DNA from: JAICYJ01 sp035473255
GTDB taxonomy: Bacteria; Actinomycetota; Thermoleophilia; Gaiellales; JAICJC01
DNA length: 36,032 nucleotides
Assembly (NCBI GenBank): GCA_035473255.1
Contig: DATIOK010000018.1
Span: forward strand, 1 to 36,032
Direction of reading: 5' to 3'
The translations under genes and the position numbers were made by a program. The notes beneath the pieces were generated by a model. It saw only the letters and a list, made by a program, of their open reading frames with translations, searched no databases and had not been told where the DNA came from. Of the stretch, positions 8,034-15,112 are shown piece after piece. Numbering within the stretch: position 1 is the first letter of the stretch; every line of letters begins with the position of its first letter.

Positions 8034-8062
8034 TTGACGGGTTTCGCTCGTCCGCCTACCGT
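8034..8062 (+). promoter_or_regulatory. Sigma-A type promoter for the small ORF at 8104
   Basis: TTGACG at 8034-8039 and TACCGT at 8057-8062 with an exact 17-bp spacer. This is one of the best -35/-10 pairs in the window. It predicts a transcript starting near 8069 with a leader of about 35 nt. Confidence 0.6.
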
Positions 8063-8065
8063 AAT

Positions 8066-8084
8066 GTCCACTAACTCACTGGAC
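8066..8084 (+). promoter_or_regulatory. Inverted repeat overlapping the predicted start of transcription
   Basis: GTCCA (8066-8070) and TGGAC (8080-8084) form a perfect 5-bp inverted repeat around a 9-nt spacer, right at the expected +1 of the promoter at 8034-8062. The position suits a repressor operator or a small 5' hairpin. Confidence 0.3.
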
Positions 8085-8103
8085 AATACTTGGAGGCAGA
8101 CCC

Positions 8104-8262
8104 ATGATGCGACCGATCTCGATACTCAGGCCCCACGCACACCCACCCCGCGAGTCGGAGCGCGACCTGCTGATGCGGCTCGCCCGCGAGGGTCGCGCAC
8201 AGGATCGCCGCGCGCGGCGTTTGCGGCTGCGGGGCATGAGTCGCCTGCTCGGAGGGCGTTAG
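8104..8262 (+). CDS. Small basic protein of 52 residues, function unknown
   Basis: An ATG at 8104 is preceded by a GGAGG Shine-Dalgarno 8 nt upstream. It opens a frame of 52 codons ending TAG at 8260-8262: MMRPISILRPHAHPPRESER, then DLLMRLAREGRAQDRRARRL, RLRGMSRLLGGR. The product is strongly basic, arginine-rich and probably helical, with no membrane segment. It has a dedicated promoter with 17-bp spacing and a perfect 10-bp-stem terminator 54 nt after the stop, so it is a self-contained transcription unit. I do not recognise the family. It could be a nucleic-acid- or ribosome-binding small protein; alternatively the transcript itself could be the functional product. Confidence 0.55.
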   Translation: MMRPISILRPHAHPPRESERDLLMRLAREGRAQDRRARRLRLRGMSRLLGGR

Positions 8263-8315
8263 CGCGCCGCGACTCGCTTCGGCAACACCCTCCCGCCGGA
8301 GCGCATGCGCGGAGC

Positions 8316-8350
8316 GGGGGAGCGGTCGACCTGCGGCCGCTCCCCCTTTT
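8316..8350 (+). terminator. Rho-independent terminator
   Basis: A perfect 10-bp stem (GGGGGAGCGG 8316-8325 with CCGCTCCCCC 8337-8346), an 11-nt loop and TTTT at 8347-8350. It ends the small-ORF transcript just before the convergent gatD stop at 8356. Confidence 0.8.
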
Positions 8351-8355
8351 GGCGC

Positions 8356-9084
8356 TCAGCGCGCGGCGATCGCCGCCGCCACCCGCTGCGCCTCCAGCTC
8401 GAGGCCGTCGTCAAGCGGCGGCAGCACCTGATCCTGTCCCTGCCGCCCGAGCGCACGGCCGATCAGCCAGTCGCTCAGCCACGGGTTCTTGGGCAGCAGC
8501 GGGCCGTGCACGTAGGTGCCGATCACCGAGCCCTGCTGCACGCCCTCTTCGCCATCCTCGCCGTTGTTGCCGTGCCCATGCACGACCCGGCCCAGCGGCT
8601 GTACGCCCTCGCCCAGATAGGTGCGGCCGGCGTGGTTCTCGAATCCGACCAACCGCTGCGGGGCCGCCCCGTCCAGGCGGCAGTCGAGCATGATGTTTCC
8701 GATCATGCGCCGTTCGCCGGCCTCGGTGACCAGGTCGACCAGGCCGATGCCGCGCATCTCGTCACCCTGATGGCCGCGGTAGTAGTGGCCGAGCAGCTGG
8801 TAGCCGCCGCAGACCGCCAGCACGCCGGCGCCGTCATCCACCGCCGCGCGCAGGGGCTCGGCGTGCCGGGCGATGTCGTCGGCGATCAGCAGCTGGTCGC
8901 GATCCTGCCCGCCGCCCACGTAGTAGAGGTCGGCATCGGGCAGCGCATCGCCGGGGCCGATCGCGATCGCCACAAAGTCGATCCCGCGCCAGGCGCAGCG
9001 CCGCTCCAGCGCCGCGATGTTGCCGCGATCGGCGTAGATGTTCAGGTGCTCGGGATAGAGGTGGCCGACCGTGATGCGGGTCAT
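8356..9084 (-). CDS. gatD: Lipid II isoglutaminyl synthase, glutaminase subunit GatD
   Basis: Class I glutamine amidotransferase of the CobB/CobQ type. It supplies ammonia to MurT for amidation of the D-Glu carboxylate of lipid II on the inner face of the membrane. The 242-residue protein has the nucleophile C92 in AVCGGYQLLG and H193 in GTYVHGPLLPKNP, near the positions known from the staphylococcal enzyme (C94/H189). HLYPEHLNIYADRGN at the start and YYVGGGQDRDQ are also family signatures. The ATG overlaps the murT stop (9081-9084), which is the usual arrangement for a 1:1 complex. The amidation affects cross-linking and resistance to lysozyme and antibiotics in Gram-positive bacteria. Confidence 0.93.
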   Translation of the reverse strand: MTRITVGHLYPEHLNIYADRGNIAALERRCAWRGIDFVAIAIGPGDALPDADLYYVGGGQDRDQLLIADDIARHAEPLRAAVDDGAGVLAVCGGYQLLGHYYRGHQGDEMRGIGLVDLVTEAGERRMIGNIMLDCRLDGAAPQRLVGFENHAGRTYLGEGVQPLGRVVHGHGNNGEDGEEGVQQGSVIGTYVHGPLLPKNPWLSDWLIGRALGRQGQDQVLPPLDDGLELEAQRVAAAIAAR

Positions 9085-10436
9085 GCCGCCTCCTGCCAGA
9101 ACGGCAGCACCAGGCCGCGCTGCTCCAGCCGCGCGCGCAGGTCGAGCATCGCCGTGTAGGTGGCCAGCAGGTACGAGCTGCCGCCGGCCGCGACCAGCCG
9201 GTCGAGCGCCTCGTCCATGTCGGTGCGCACCTCGATCCGGTCGAGCGCGACCCCGGCGTACTTGAGCCGCATCGCCATCTCGGCCGCGCGCGTGCCGCAG
9301 CAGATCACCGACCCGATCTGGGGCGCGAGCCGCTCGAAGTCGACGTCCCAGATCCAGGACACGTCGCGGCCGTCGGCGATGCGGTCGTTGAGTGCGATCA
9401 GCATCCGCTTCTGCGCCTCGTCGGCTGCCAGCGTGCGGATCACCTCGTTGCCGCCGGCCGGGTTCTTGACCAGCAGCAGCACCGCCTCGCCGCCCCCGAG
9501 GTCGATCCGCTCGAAGCGGCCGAAGGCCGCCGAGAACCGTTCCAGGCCCGCCCGCACCTGCTCCAGCCCCGCACCCAGCTCGAGCGCCAGAGCGGCGGCT
9601 GCCAGGGCGTTGTAGACGTTGTATACGCCGGGCAGCGGTAGGCGCACGGCCACGTCACCGGCGGGCGTGCAGAGCCGGAAGCCGACGGCGTCAAGCCCAT
9701 CGATCTGGATCTCGCGGGCGGTCACCGAGGGCTGGGGACGGGCGTCACCACAGGCCGGGCAGCTCCAGTCGCCGAGGTGGCCCAGGTACACGGCCGTGTA
9801 GGCGTAGCGGGCGCCGCAGCGCACGCACCACTTCGAGTCGGAGGCGTGCTGCATCTCGGGCAGCGCCGCGGTGGGGTCGTCCAGCCCGAACCAGGTGTGG
9901 CGCTCACGGTCGCGGCCGATCGACGCCACCAGCGGATCGTCCGCGTTGGAGACCAGCGTGGTGGCGGTTCCGAGCTTCGTTACCAGGTCGCGCCAACCGG
10001 CCGCGATCAGCTCCAGCTCGCCGTAGCGGTCGAGTTGGTCGCGGAACAGGTTGCCGAGCACGAGCGCTCGCGGGGCCAGCGCCTCGGCCACGGCCGTCAG
10101 GGCCGCCTCGTCCACTTCGAACAGTCCCAGGTCGGCGTCCTCACCGCGCAGCATGGCCGATGCCACGCCGGAGGCCAGATTGGCGCCGGCGGCGTTCCGG
10201 CACAGGCGGAGTGGAGGGGAGAGGATGGAGGCTGCCATCTTCGCGGTGGTGGTCTTGCCGTTGGTGGCCGAGACGACGGCAGCGCCCTTGGGCAAGCGTT
10301 CCGCGAGCCGCTGCAGCGCGTCGGCCTGCAGGCGCAGCAGCAGCCGGCCCGGCAGCGTGGTGCCGCCACCGCGGCCGGTGGTGCGGGACGTCACCGCCGT
10401 TGCCCGGGCGAGGCCGACCTTGGCTTCAAACAGCAT
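9081..10436 (-). CDS. murT: Lipid II isoglutaminyl synthase, Mur-ligase-like subunit MurT
   Basis: Mur-ligase homologue that activates the D-Glu alpha-carboxylate of lipid II with ATP and uses ammonia from GatD. The 451-residue protein has the P-loop SATNGKTTTAKM at about 56-67, GNLFRDQLDRYGEL, and a four-cysteine zinc ribbon inserted in the central domain (C204, C207, C226, C229: CVRC...CPAC), typical of MurT. The C-terminal DUF1727 region carries LVKNPAGGNEVIRTL and LNDRIADGRDVSWIWDVDFE. It overlaps gatD by 4 bp and starts 2 nt after a small upstream ORF. Together with dapF/dapL this gives the window a clear peptidoglycan precursor theme. Confidence 0.94.
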   Translation of the reverse strand: MLFEAKVGLARATAVTSRTTGRGGGTTLPGRLLLRLQADALQRLAERLPKGAAVVSATNGKTTTAKMAASILSPPLRLCRNAAGANLASGVASAMLRGEDADLGLFEVDEAALTAVAEALAPRALVLGNLFRDQLDRYGELELIAAGWRDLVTKLGTATTLVSNADDPLVASIGRDRERHTWFGLDDPTAALPEMQHASDSKWCVRCGARYAYTAVYLGHLGDWSCPACGDARPQPSVTAREIQIDGLDAVGFRLCTPAGDVAVRLPLPGVYNVYNALAAAALALELGAGLEQVRAGLERFSAAFGRFERIDLGGGEAVLLLVKNPAGGNEVIRTLAADEAQKRMLIALNDRIADGRDVSWIWDVDFERLAPQIGSVICCGTRAAEMAMRLKYAGVALDRIEVRTDMDEALDRLVAAGGSSYLLATYTAMLDLRARLEQRGLVLPFWQEAA

Positions 10437-10438
10437 CG

Positions 10439-10639
10439 CTACGCACCGGAGCTGTGCGCCAGCAGCAGCTCAGCATCGATGTTAGCCAGGCGCTCCTGGA
10501 GGTGCCGCCACGCCTCCTGCTCGGTCGCCTCGTACTCCTCGCTGTCGCGCGTGGCATCGAGGTAGGCCTGCCAGGCCCGCCGACGCAGGCGGTCGAGCGC
10601 CTCGTTTTGGGGTGTGCGTGATGCCGGTTGCGTGGTCAT
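10439..10639 (-). CDS. Small helical protein upstream of murT, function unknown
   Basis: A 66-residue protein from the ATG at 10639 (MTTQPASRTPQNEALDRLRR ...) to TAG at 10439-10441. It is charged, rich in Glu, Arg and Ala, and probably two amphipathic helices (RAWQAYLDATRDSEEYEATE; AWRHLQERLANIDAELLLAH). It has no membrane segment and no known motif. The frame is open to 10693, but the ATG at 10639 is preferred because a TAGTAT -10 box lies between them. The stop is 2 nt before the murT ATG, so it is the first gene of a three-gene unit with murT-gatD. A structural or regulatory role for MurT/GatD is possible but only by context. Confidence 0.55.
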   Translation of the reverse strand: MTTQPASRTPQNEALDRLRRRAWQAYLDATRDSEEYEATEQEAWRHLQERLANIDAELLLAHSSGA

Positions 10640-10653
10640 GGGCTGCGGGCACC

Positions 10654-10659
10654 ATACTA
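10654..10659 (-). promoter_or_regulatory. -10 box of the small ORF-murT-gatD unit
   Basis: On the reverse strand TAGTAT (10659-10654) lies 14 nt upstream of the ATG at 10639. No convincing -35 box is seen. Confidence 0.35.
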
Positions 10660-10723
10660 GCGCCTGCCCCCGGATCGGCAGACACGCTCGCACCTCCTAT
10701 CACGATGACAAGAACGCAAGATG

Positions 10724-10742
10724 CTTCGGCGCGGTACCGAAG
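10724..10742. promoter_or_regulatory. Inverted repeat in the divergent intergenic region
   Basis: CTTCGG (10724-10729) and CCGAAG (10737-10742) around a 7-nt spacer, lying just upstream of the TATTGT -10 box of the 10839 gene, in the -35 to -15 zone. It is a candidate operator. Confidence 0.25.
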
Positions 10743-10756
10743 CGGTCAGGGTTTGC

Positions 10757-10762
10757 TATTGT
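10757..10762 (+). promoter_or_regulatory. -10 box of the HNHR-repeat gene
   Basis: TATTGT at 10757-10762 within TTTGCTATTGTC, giving an extended -10-like context and a predicted leader of about 70 nt before the ATG at 10839. No good -35 is seen. Confidence 0.35.
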
Positions 10763-10780
10763 CGTTGCCGCCGCAGCAAG

Positions 10781-10805
10781 CAACCGGCGTCTTGCCAGCC
10801 GGTTG
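10781..10805 (+). promoter_or_regulatory. Leader hairpin (8-bp perfect inverted repeat)
   Basis: CAACCGGC (10781-10788) and GCCGGTTG (10798-10805) pair perfectly across a 9-nt spacer, inside the predicted 5' leader and 34 nt before the ATG at 10839. It could be an operator for autoregulation by the DNA-binding product or an RNA hairpin; no U-tract follows, so it is not a terminator. Confidence 0.45.
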
Positions 10806-10838
10806 TTGAAGGCGAGAAACTCCCGGAGAATAGGGTCT

Positions 10839-11522
10839 ATGCGTCGAAAGACCGTGTACAGCGCGATCGAGGGGATCGATCGCAGCCAGCTCGAGGCCTT
10901 CCAGGCCGGAATGCGCAAGCGTTACTCAGACGAGCACATCCTCGAAGAGCTGAACGCCTGCGCCAAGCGTCTGGGCCGCTCGCCCACGATGCGGGAGTTC
11001 GAGGCCGATCCCGAAACGACGGTGCACCCGCAGACCGTGATCGAGCACTTCAAGTCGTGGAACCGCGCCAAGCGGCTGGCCGGCCTGGTGCCGCGCCGGT
11101 TCGCCACCCGCGAGGAGTTGCTGCGGCTGCTGCGCGACCTGGGCGATGAGCTGGGCCGGGCGCCGACGGCCAAGGACATCGAGGCCCGCAAGGGGTCGAT
11201 GCCGTCCAAGTCACTCTACTGGCACACGTTCGGCTCGCTCAACAACGCGCTCAAGGAGGCCGGATTCGACGTGCCGGTGGGGGAGGAGCGGCTGGAGCGG
11301 GCGATCGACCAGGGCGCCGCGCTGGCCGTGCGCAGCGGCCGGCTGCCGAAGTTCGCCGACTGGGCGCAGGCGCGCCGCGACGACCCATCGATGCTGACCG
11401 AGTGGCAGGTCTACCGGATGTTCGACGCACGCCGCGGGGCCTGGTCGACGTTCCAGTTCCTGATCCGCAAGCGGCTGGAGGGGCGCGGCGTGGCCGTGGC
11501 CCCCGACGGCCGTATTAGTTAG
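10839..11522 (+). CDS. Homing-endonuclease-associated-repeat (HNHR) DNA-binding protein
   Basis: A 227-residue protein from the ATG at 10839, with a GGAGA-type Shine-Dalgarno about 9 nt upstream. The frame is open further upstream, but that part is non-coding leader. It contains two clear repeats of the homing-endonuclease-associated type: RYSDEHILEELNACAKRLGR ... HFKSWNRAKRLAGL (about 27-81) and RFATREELLRLLRDLGDELG ... HTFGSLNNALKEAGF (about 87-143). A weaker third copy spans GRLPKFADWAQARRDD to FQFLIRKRL (about 165-215). Each repeat predicts a helix-turn-helix-like three-helix unit that binds DNA. No nuclease motif is present, so this is a stand-alone repeat protein and probably a regulator. 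It converges with the 11526 gene with 3 bp between stops. Confidence 0.7.
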   Translation: MRRKTVYSAIEGIDRSQLEAFQAGMRKRYSDEHILEELNACAKRLGRSPTMREFEADPETTVHPQTVIEHFKSWNRAKRLAGLVPRRFATREELLRLLRDLGDELGRAPTAKDIEARKGSMPSKSLYWHTFGSLNNALKEAGFDVPVGEERLERAIDQGAALAVRSGRLPKFADWAQARRDDPSMLTEWQVYRMFDARRGAWSTFQFLIRKRLEGRGVAVAPDGRIS

Positions 11523-11525
11523 CGC

Positions 11526-11945
11526 TCAGCAGCAAAGCGGGCACTCGTCGTCGGTCAGCAGGTCGAGCTCGAGCACGGCCTGCAGCGCGGCCCGTGCCAG
11601 CAGCGCGGAATCGCCGGGGAACAGGTCGGGCTCGCAGACCTCGTCCCAGGGGATCGGGCGAGCGCCAACCGACAGCACCACCTGCGCGAGGGCAGGGGCG
11701 CCACGCTCGGCGTCCAGCCCCGATGAGAGCTCGACCGGCGCGATCAGGCTGACGGCCGCGGTGCGTGTGCCCAGCCGGAACCGGCGCAGATAGAAGCTGG
11801 GCGCGGCGCCTCCCAGGTCGTAATAGCGGTAACCGGCCGCGGCCGGCGTCTGTGGTAGCCGAGCGTGCGTGCAGCATCGAGCCAGTCGTCCCATGTCCTC
11901 CGGGTCGACCTCCCCCCGCATACGCCCCAGCATCTCGATTGTCAT
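11526..11945 (-). CDS. Conserved-looking protein of unknown function, ends in CPLCC
   Basis: A 139-residue protein from the ATG at 11945 (MTIEMLGRMRGEVDPEDMGR ...) to the stop at 11526. The frame continues upstream to a GTG at 12122, but that part overlaps the start region of the divergent sigma-factor gene and has poor amino-acid composition. The middle is rich in beta-strand residues (GYRYYDLGGAAPSFYLRRFR; TAAVSLIAPVELSS). The C-terminal half is helical and acidic, ending LLTDDECPLCC, a possible metal-binding or redox tail. Cysteines C24 and C25 (ARCCTHA) may pair with it. I do not recognise the family. It sits between an HNHR protein and the sigma factor. Confidence 0.6.
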   Translation of the reverse strand: MTIEMLGRMRGEVDPEDMGRLARCCTHARLPQTPAAAGYRYYDLGGAAPSFYLRRFRLGTRTAAVSLIAPVELSSGLDAERGAPALAQVVLSVGARPIPWDEVCEPDLFPGDSALLARAALQAVLELDLLTDDECPLCC

Positions 11946-12079
11946 GGGTGAGTTGTCGACGATCTGGGACGCCCGCGCATCCCCCACAGGCGCTAACACA
12001 AGCACGAACAATCGCAACTGCACCCGAATTGCGCTCAAGAGTCCGCACGATCTGGCCGATTGCAAAGGACACGGGGACG

Positions 12080-13057
12080 ATGTTCGCGTCCCCCCGATGG
12101 AGGATTCCTGATTTCGTGACACAAGCGCCCGCCGACGACGACGCCAAGCCCCTTCCGGAGCCGGATGTGGGCCTCGACTCGCCGGAGACGGTGGTCGAGG
12201 AGGAGCTGGATCTGGTCGAGAGCTCGGCCCCGGCCATCGACCTGTTGCACACCTACGTGCGGCAGATCGGAGACGGCGCGCTGCTCACGCACGAGGAGGA
12301 GCTGGACCTGGCCCGCCGCAAGGACATGGGCGACGAGGCCGCGAAGGCGCGGTTGGTCGAGTGCAACCTGCGGCTCGTGATCAGCATGGCACGGGCCTAC
12401 TCGTCGTCGGGAGTGCCGCTGCTGGACCTGATCCAGGAGGGCAATCTGGGGCTGATGCGCGCGGTCGAGAAGTTCGACTACAAGCGCGGGTACAAGCTCT
12501 CCACCTACGCCACCTGGTGGATCCGTCAGTCGATGTCGCGGGCGATCGCCGATCAGGGCCGCACGATCCGGTTGCCGCTGCACATCCTGGACGTGATCAA
12601 GAAGCTGCATCGCGCCCGCCGCAAGCTGACGCAGTCGCTGGGACGCGAGCCGCTGCCCAGCGAGCTGGCCGCCGAACTGGAGCTGACGCCGGAGCGGGTG
12701 ATGGAGCTGCAGCGGATGATCGAGGATCCGGTCTCGCTGGAGACGCCGGTGGGCGACGGCGAGTCGCTGTTCGCCGACATGGTCGAGGATCTGAACTCGC
12801 TGCGGCCGGACGACCAGGTGGCCGGCAGCGAGCGCACCAAGGAGCTGCAGGAAGCGCTGGAGGGTCTCAACGAGCGCACCCGGCACGTGCTCGAGGCGCG
12901 GTTCGGCCTCGGCGACCGCGAGCCGGCAACGCTCGAACAGGTGGGTACGGAGATCGGGGTCACGCGCGAGCGTGTGCGACAGATCGAGACGCGCGCGCTG
13001 CGTGAGCTCGAGAACCGCAACCCCGACCTCAGGGACTTTCTGCCCGGGCACGAGTGA
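12080..13057 (+). CDS. Sigma-70 family RNA polymerase sigma factor (SigA/RpoD-like, group 1 or 2)
   Basis: Directs RNA polymerase to -10/-35 promoters. The 325-residue product has region 1.2 (IDLLHTYVRQIGDGALLTHE, about 53-72) and region 2 with LVISMARAY, LLDLIQEGNLGLMRAVEKFD and YKLSTYATWWIRQSMSRAI. It then has QGRTIRLPLH, region 3, and region 4.2 (ATLEQVGTEIGVTRERVRQI, about 283-302). The acidic N-terminus is short and has no full region 1.1, and LPLH replaces the usual IPVH. This could be the primary factor of a Thermoleophilia-like lineage or a group 2 paralogue. ATG at 12080 is chosen; GTG at 12116 behind a GGAGG (12 nt) is an alternative. The next gene overlaps by 4 bp. Confidence 0.9.
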   Translation: MFASPRWRIPDFVTQAPADDDAKPLPEPDVGLDSPETVVEEELDLVESSAPAIDLLHTYVRQIGDGALLTHEEELDLARRKDMGDEAAKARLVECNLRLVISMARAYSSSGVPLLDLIQEGNLGLMRAVEKFDYKRGYKLSTYATWWIRQSMSRAIADQGRTIRLPLHILDVIKKLHRARRKLTQSLGREPLPSELAAELELTPERVMELQRMIEDPVSLETPVGDGESLFADMVEDLNSLRPDDQVAGSERTKELQEALEGLNERTRHVLEARFGLGDREPATLEQVGTEIGVTRERVRQIETRALRELENRNPDLRDFLPGHE

Positions 13058-14010
13058 ACACGCTCGCGGCGGCCGCCGAGACCTTCGCCTCGCGGCTGTC
13101 ACACGTCAGCGTGACGCTGCTGGTGGTCGCGGTCGCGCTGCACGTGGCGGGCCTGCTGCTGCGGGCCACGGCCTGGTGGTCGGTGCTGTCGGCGGCGGTG
13201 CCGTCCCGGCGGGCGCCGTGGCGCGGCGTAACCGGAGCCTACCTGGCAGGCACGGGCGTGAACAATGTGATTCCCGCGCGCGGCGGTGACGTCGCGCGCG
13301 TGGTGCTGGCCACGCGGGCGGTGCCGGGGGCCTGCTGTCCCACGATTGCGTCGAGCCTGCTGGTGGAGACGCTGCTGGATACGCTGATCGGAGCCGGCCT
13401 GATCGTGTGGGCCGTGTCGACCGGCGCGCTGCCGTTCCAGCTGCTGAGAACGCAGCTCCCGGGGGGATCATGGACGCTGATCGCTGCGGCGCTGGCGGTG
13501 CCGGTCGCGTTGGTTGTGGCGGCCTGCCTGGTACGCGACCGGGCGGCGGCGGCGCTGGCGGAGGCCCGGCGCGGGTTCTCGATCCTGACCTCGCCGCGTG
13601 CCTATCTGGCGCGCGTGGCGCTGCCGCAGGTGATGGCCTGGATGCTGCGGGTGCTGGCGATGTACTGCTTCCTGCATGCCTTCCACATCGACGCGCAGAT
13701 GAACCACGCGGCGCTGGCGCTGCTGGCGGGGAGCGTGACCACGCTGGTGCCGCTGACGCCGGGAGGCGTCGGCACCCAGCAGGCGTTGCTGGTGGTGTTG
13801 CTGGCCGGCGTGGCGGCTCCGGCCGCGGTGCTGTCGTTCAGCCTCGGCACGCAGCTGGTGATCACGGTTGTGAACGTGACGCTGGGCGGCGCCTGCATGG
13901 CGTTCATGCTGGGCCGGATTTCGTGGCGGATGCGGGTGCCCGTGCCGGTCGAGCCGGCTCCGGCGCGGGTGCCGGTGGCGGTGCCGGCGCCTGCCGTCAG
14001 TGGTGATTGA
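13054..14010 (+). CDS. Flippase-like / lysylphosphatidylglycerol-synthase TM-domain membrane protein (copy 1)
   Basis: A 318-residue integral membrane protein of the LPG_synthase_TM (AglD/YbhN, UPF0104) family, with about seven or eight hydrophobic helices. Family signatures are GAYLAGTGVNNVIPARGGDV near residue 65, TIASSLLVETLLD and PLTPGGVGTQQALLV near the C-terminus. Members act in lipid or glycolipid translocation and as the membrane half of MprF; there is no aminoacyl transferase domain here. The GTG start overlaps the sigma-factor stop (GTGA at 13054-13057), so the two are translationally coupled. The proline/alanine-rich tail (VPVPVEPAPARVPVAVPA) is probably cytosolic. Confidence 0.82.
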   Translation: MNTLAAAAETFASRLSHVSVTLLVVAVALHVAGLLLRATAWWSVLSAAVPSRRAPWRGVTGAYLAGTGVNNVIPARGGDVARVVLATRAVPGACCPTIASSLLVETLLDTLIGAGLIVWAVSTGALPFQLLRTQLPGGSWTLIAAALAVPVALVVAACLVRDRAAAALAEARRGFSILTSPRAYLARVALPQVMAWMLRVLAMYCFLHAFHIDAQMNHAALALLAGSVTTLVPLTPGGVGTQQALLVVLLAGVAAPAAVLSFSLGTQLVITVVNVTLGGACMAFMLGRISWRMRVPVPVEPAPARVPVAVPAPAVSGD

Positions 14011-14040
14011 CCCGGCGGGACAGGGTGGCACACTTCATAT

Positions 14041-15015
14041 GTGGACTCAGTTCACGACTTCTGGAATGCGACCACCACCTTCGCCGATCAGCTGTCTGAG
14101 GTTGGATTCGGCGCGCTCCTGATCGCGATCGGGTTCCAGGTGGCGAATCTGGTACTGCGGGCGACGGCCTGGCGCAACATCCTGATCGCGGCGCTGCCGG
14201 GGCGGCGCGTGCGATGGCGCACGGTCACCGGAGCGTACCTGGCGGGTGCCGGCGTGAACGCGGTCGTGCCGGCGCGCGGCGGCGATGTCATGAAGCTGTT
14301 CCTGGTGCACCGCAGCGTGCCCGAGTCGCCGTATCCGACCATCGCCAGCAGCCTGATCGCCGAGACGCTGTTCGACATGTTCGTGGGGTCGGCGCTGCTG
14401 CTGCTGGCGTTCAGCCGCGGGCTGATCCCGGGCACCCCGCAGCTGAAGGGTCACCTGGGCGCGTTCGAATGGTCGTTCTTCGCCGGGCACGGGCGGCTGC
14501 TGGCGTTCGTGCTGGCCGGTCTGCTGATCGCGCTGGCGTTTGCGATGACATGGATCGAGGGCCACGTGAACCGGTTTTGGGAACGTGTCAAGGACGGGCT
14601 CGCGATCCTGCGGACGCCGGAGCGGTACCTGCGCGGCGTGGTTAGCCTGCAGGCGCTGGGATGGGCCTGCCGGGTGGGCGGCATGTACTTCTTCCTAGAG
14701 GCATTCCACGTGCCGGCCGGGCTGCCGGACGCGGCGCTGGCGCTGTCGGCGGGCAGCATCGCCACGCTGATGCCGCTGACGCCGGGCGGCGCCGGGCCGC
14801 AGCAGGCGCTGCTGCTCTACATGTTCAGCGGCAAGGCGTCGCGATCGGCGGTGCTGTCGTTCAGCGTCGGCATGCAGTTCGCGGTCACGATCACGACCGC
14901 GATCCTGGGCGCCATCTGCATCGCCCTGATGCTGCGCCGGCTGCCCTGGAAGGCGCGGGTGTCGCACCAGTCGCCGCCGGGGCCGCCACCCGGGCCTGCG
15001 CCCCTGAAACCGTGA
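14041..15015 (+). CDS. Flippase-like / lysylphosphatidylglycerol-synthase TM-domain membrane protein (copy 2)
   Basis: A 324-residue paralogue of the preceding gene, 30 nt downstream. It repeats the same landmarks: GAYLAGAGVNAVVPARGGDV, TIASSLIAETLFD, a FWERVKDGLAILRTPERYLR loop, and PLTPGGAGPQQALLLYMF. The pair clearly arose by tandem duplication. The start is the GTG at 14041; no Shine-Dalgarno is evident. The N-terminus is slightly longer than in copy 1 (VDSVHDFWNATTTFADQLSE). The C-terminal tail is proline-rich (SPPGPPPGPAPLKP). Retention of two copies behind a sigma factor suggests a heteromer or two lipid substrates, which is inference. Confidence 0.82.
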   Translation: MDSVHDFWNATTTFADQLSEVGFGALLIAIGFQVANLVLRATAWRNILIAALPGRRVRWRTVTGAYLAGAGVNAVVPARGGDVMKLFLVHRSVPESPYPTIASSLIAETLFDMFVGSALLLLAFSRGLIPGTPQLKGHLGAFEWSFFAGHGRLLAFVLAGLLIALAFAMTWIEGHVNRFWERVKDGLAILRTPERYLRGVVSLQALGWACRVGGMYFFLEAFHVPAGLPDAALALSAGSIATLMPLTPGGAGPQQALLLYMFSGKASRSAVLSFSVGMQFAVTITTAILGAICIALMLRRLPWKARVSHQSPPGPPPGPAPLKP

Positions 15016-15112
15016 TTCTCGCTCTACGCACGATAATGCTGGTTATGACAAGTAGAAGATGAAGTACGCTGACCGGATAGCCCTGCCCCCAGGGTCCGGC
15101 GGCGGGCCTGGG

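Noticed and set aside
10614..10838. Upstream extension of the HNHR-repeat gene
   Set aside because: Holds the -10 boxes and two inverted repeats, and the residues are not repeat-like; the ATG at 10839 has a Shine-Dalgarno.
11765..12079. Upstream extension of the sigma factor to 430 codons
   Set aside because: This stretch is antisense to the 11526-11945 gene and lacks sigma region 1 sequence.
15088..15112. Terminator between the second flippase gene and the GGDEF-like gene
   Set aside because: CCCAGG...CCTGGG is only 6 bp and has no U-tract on either strand.
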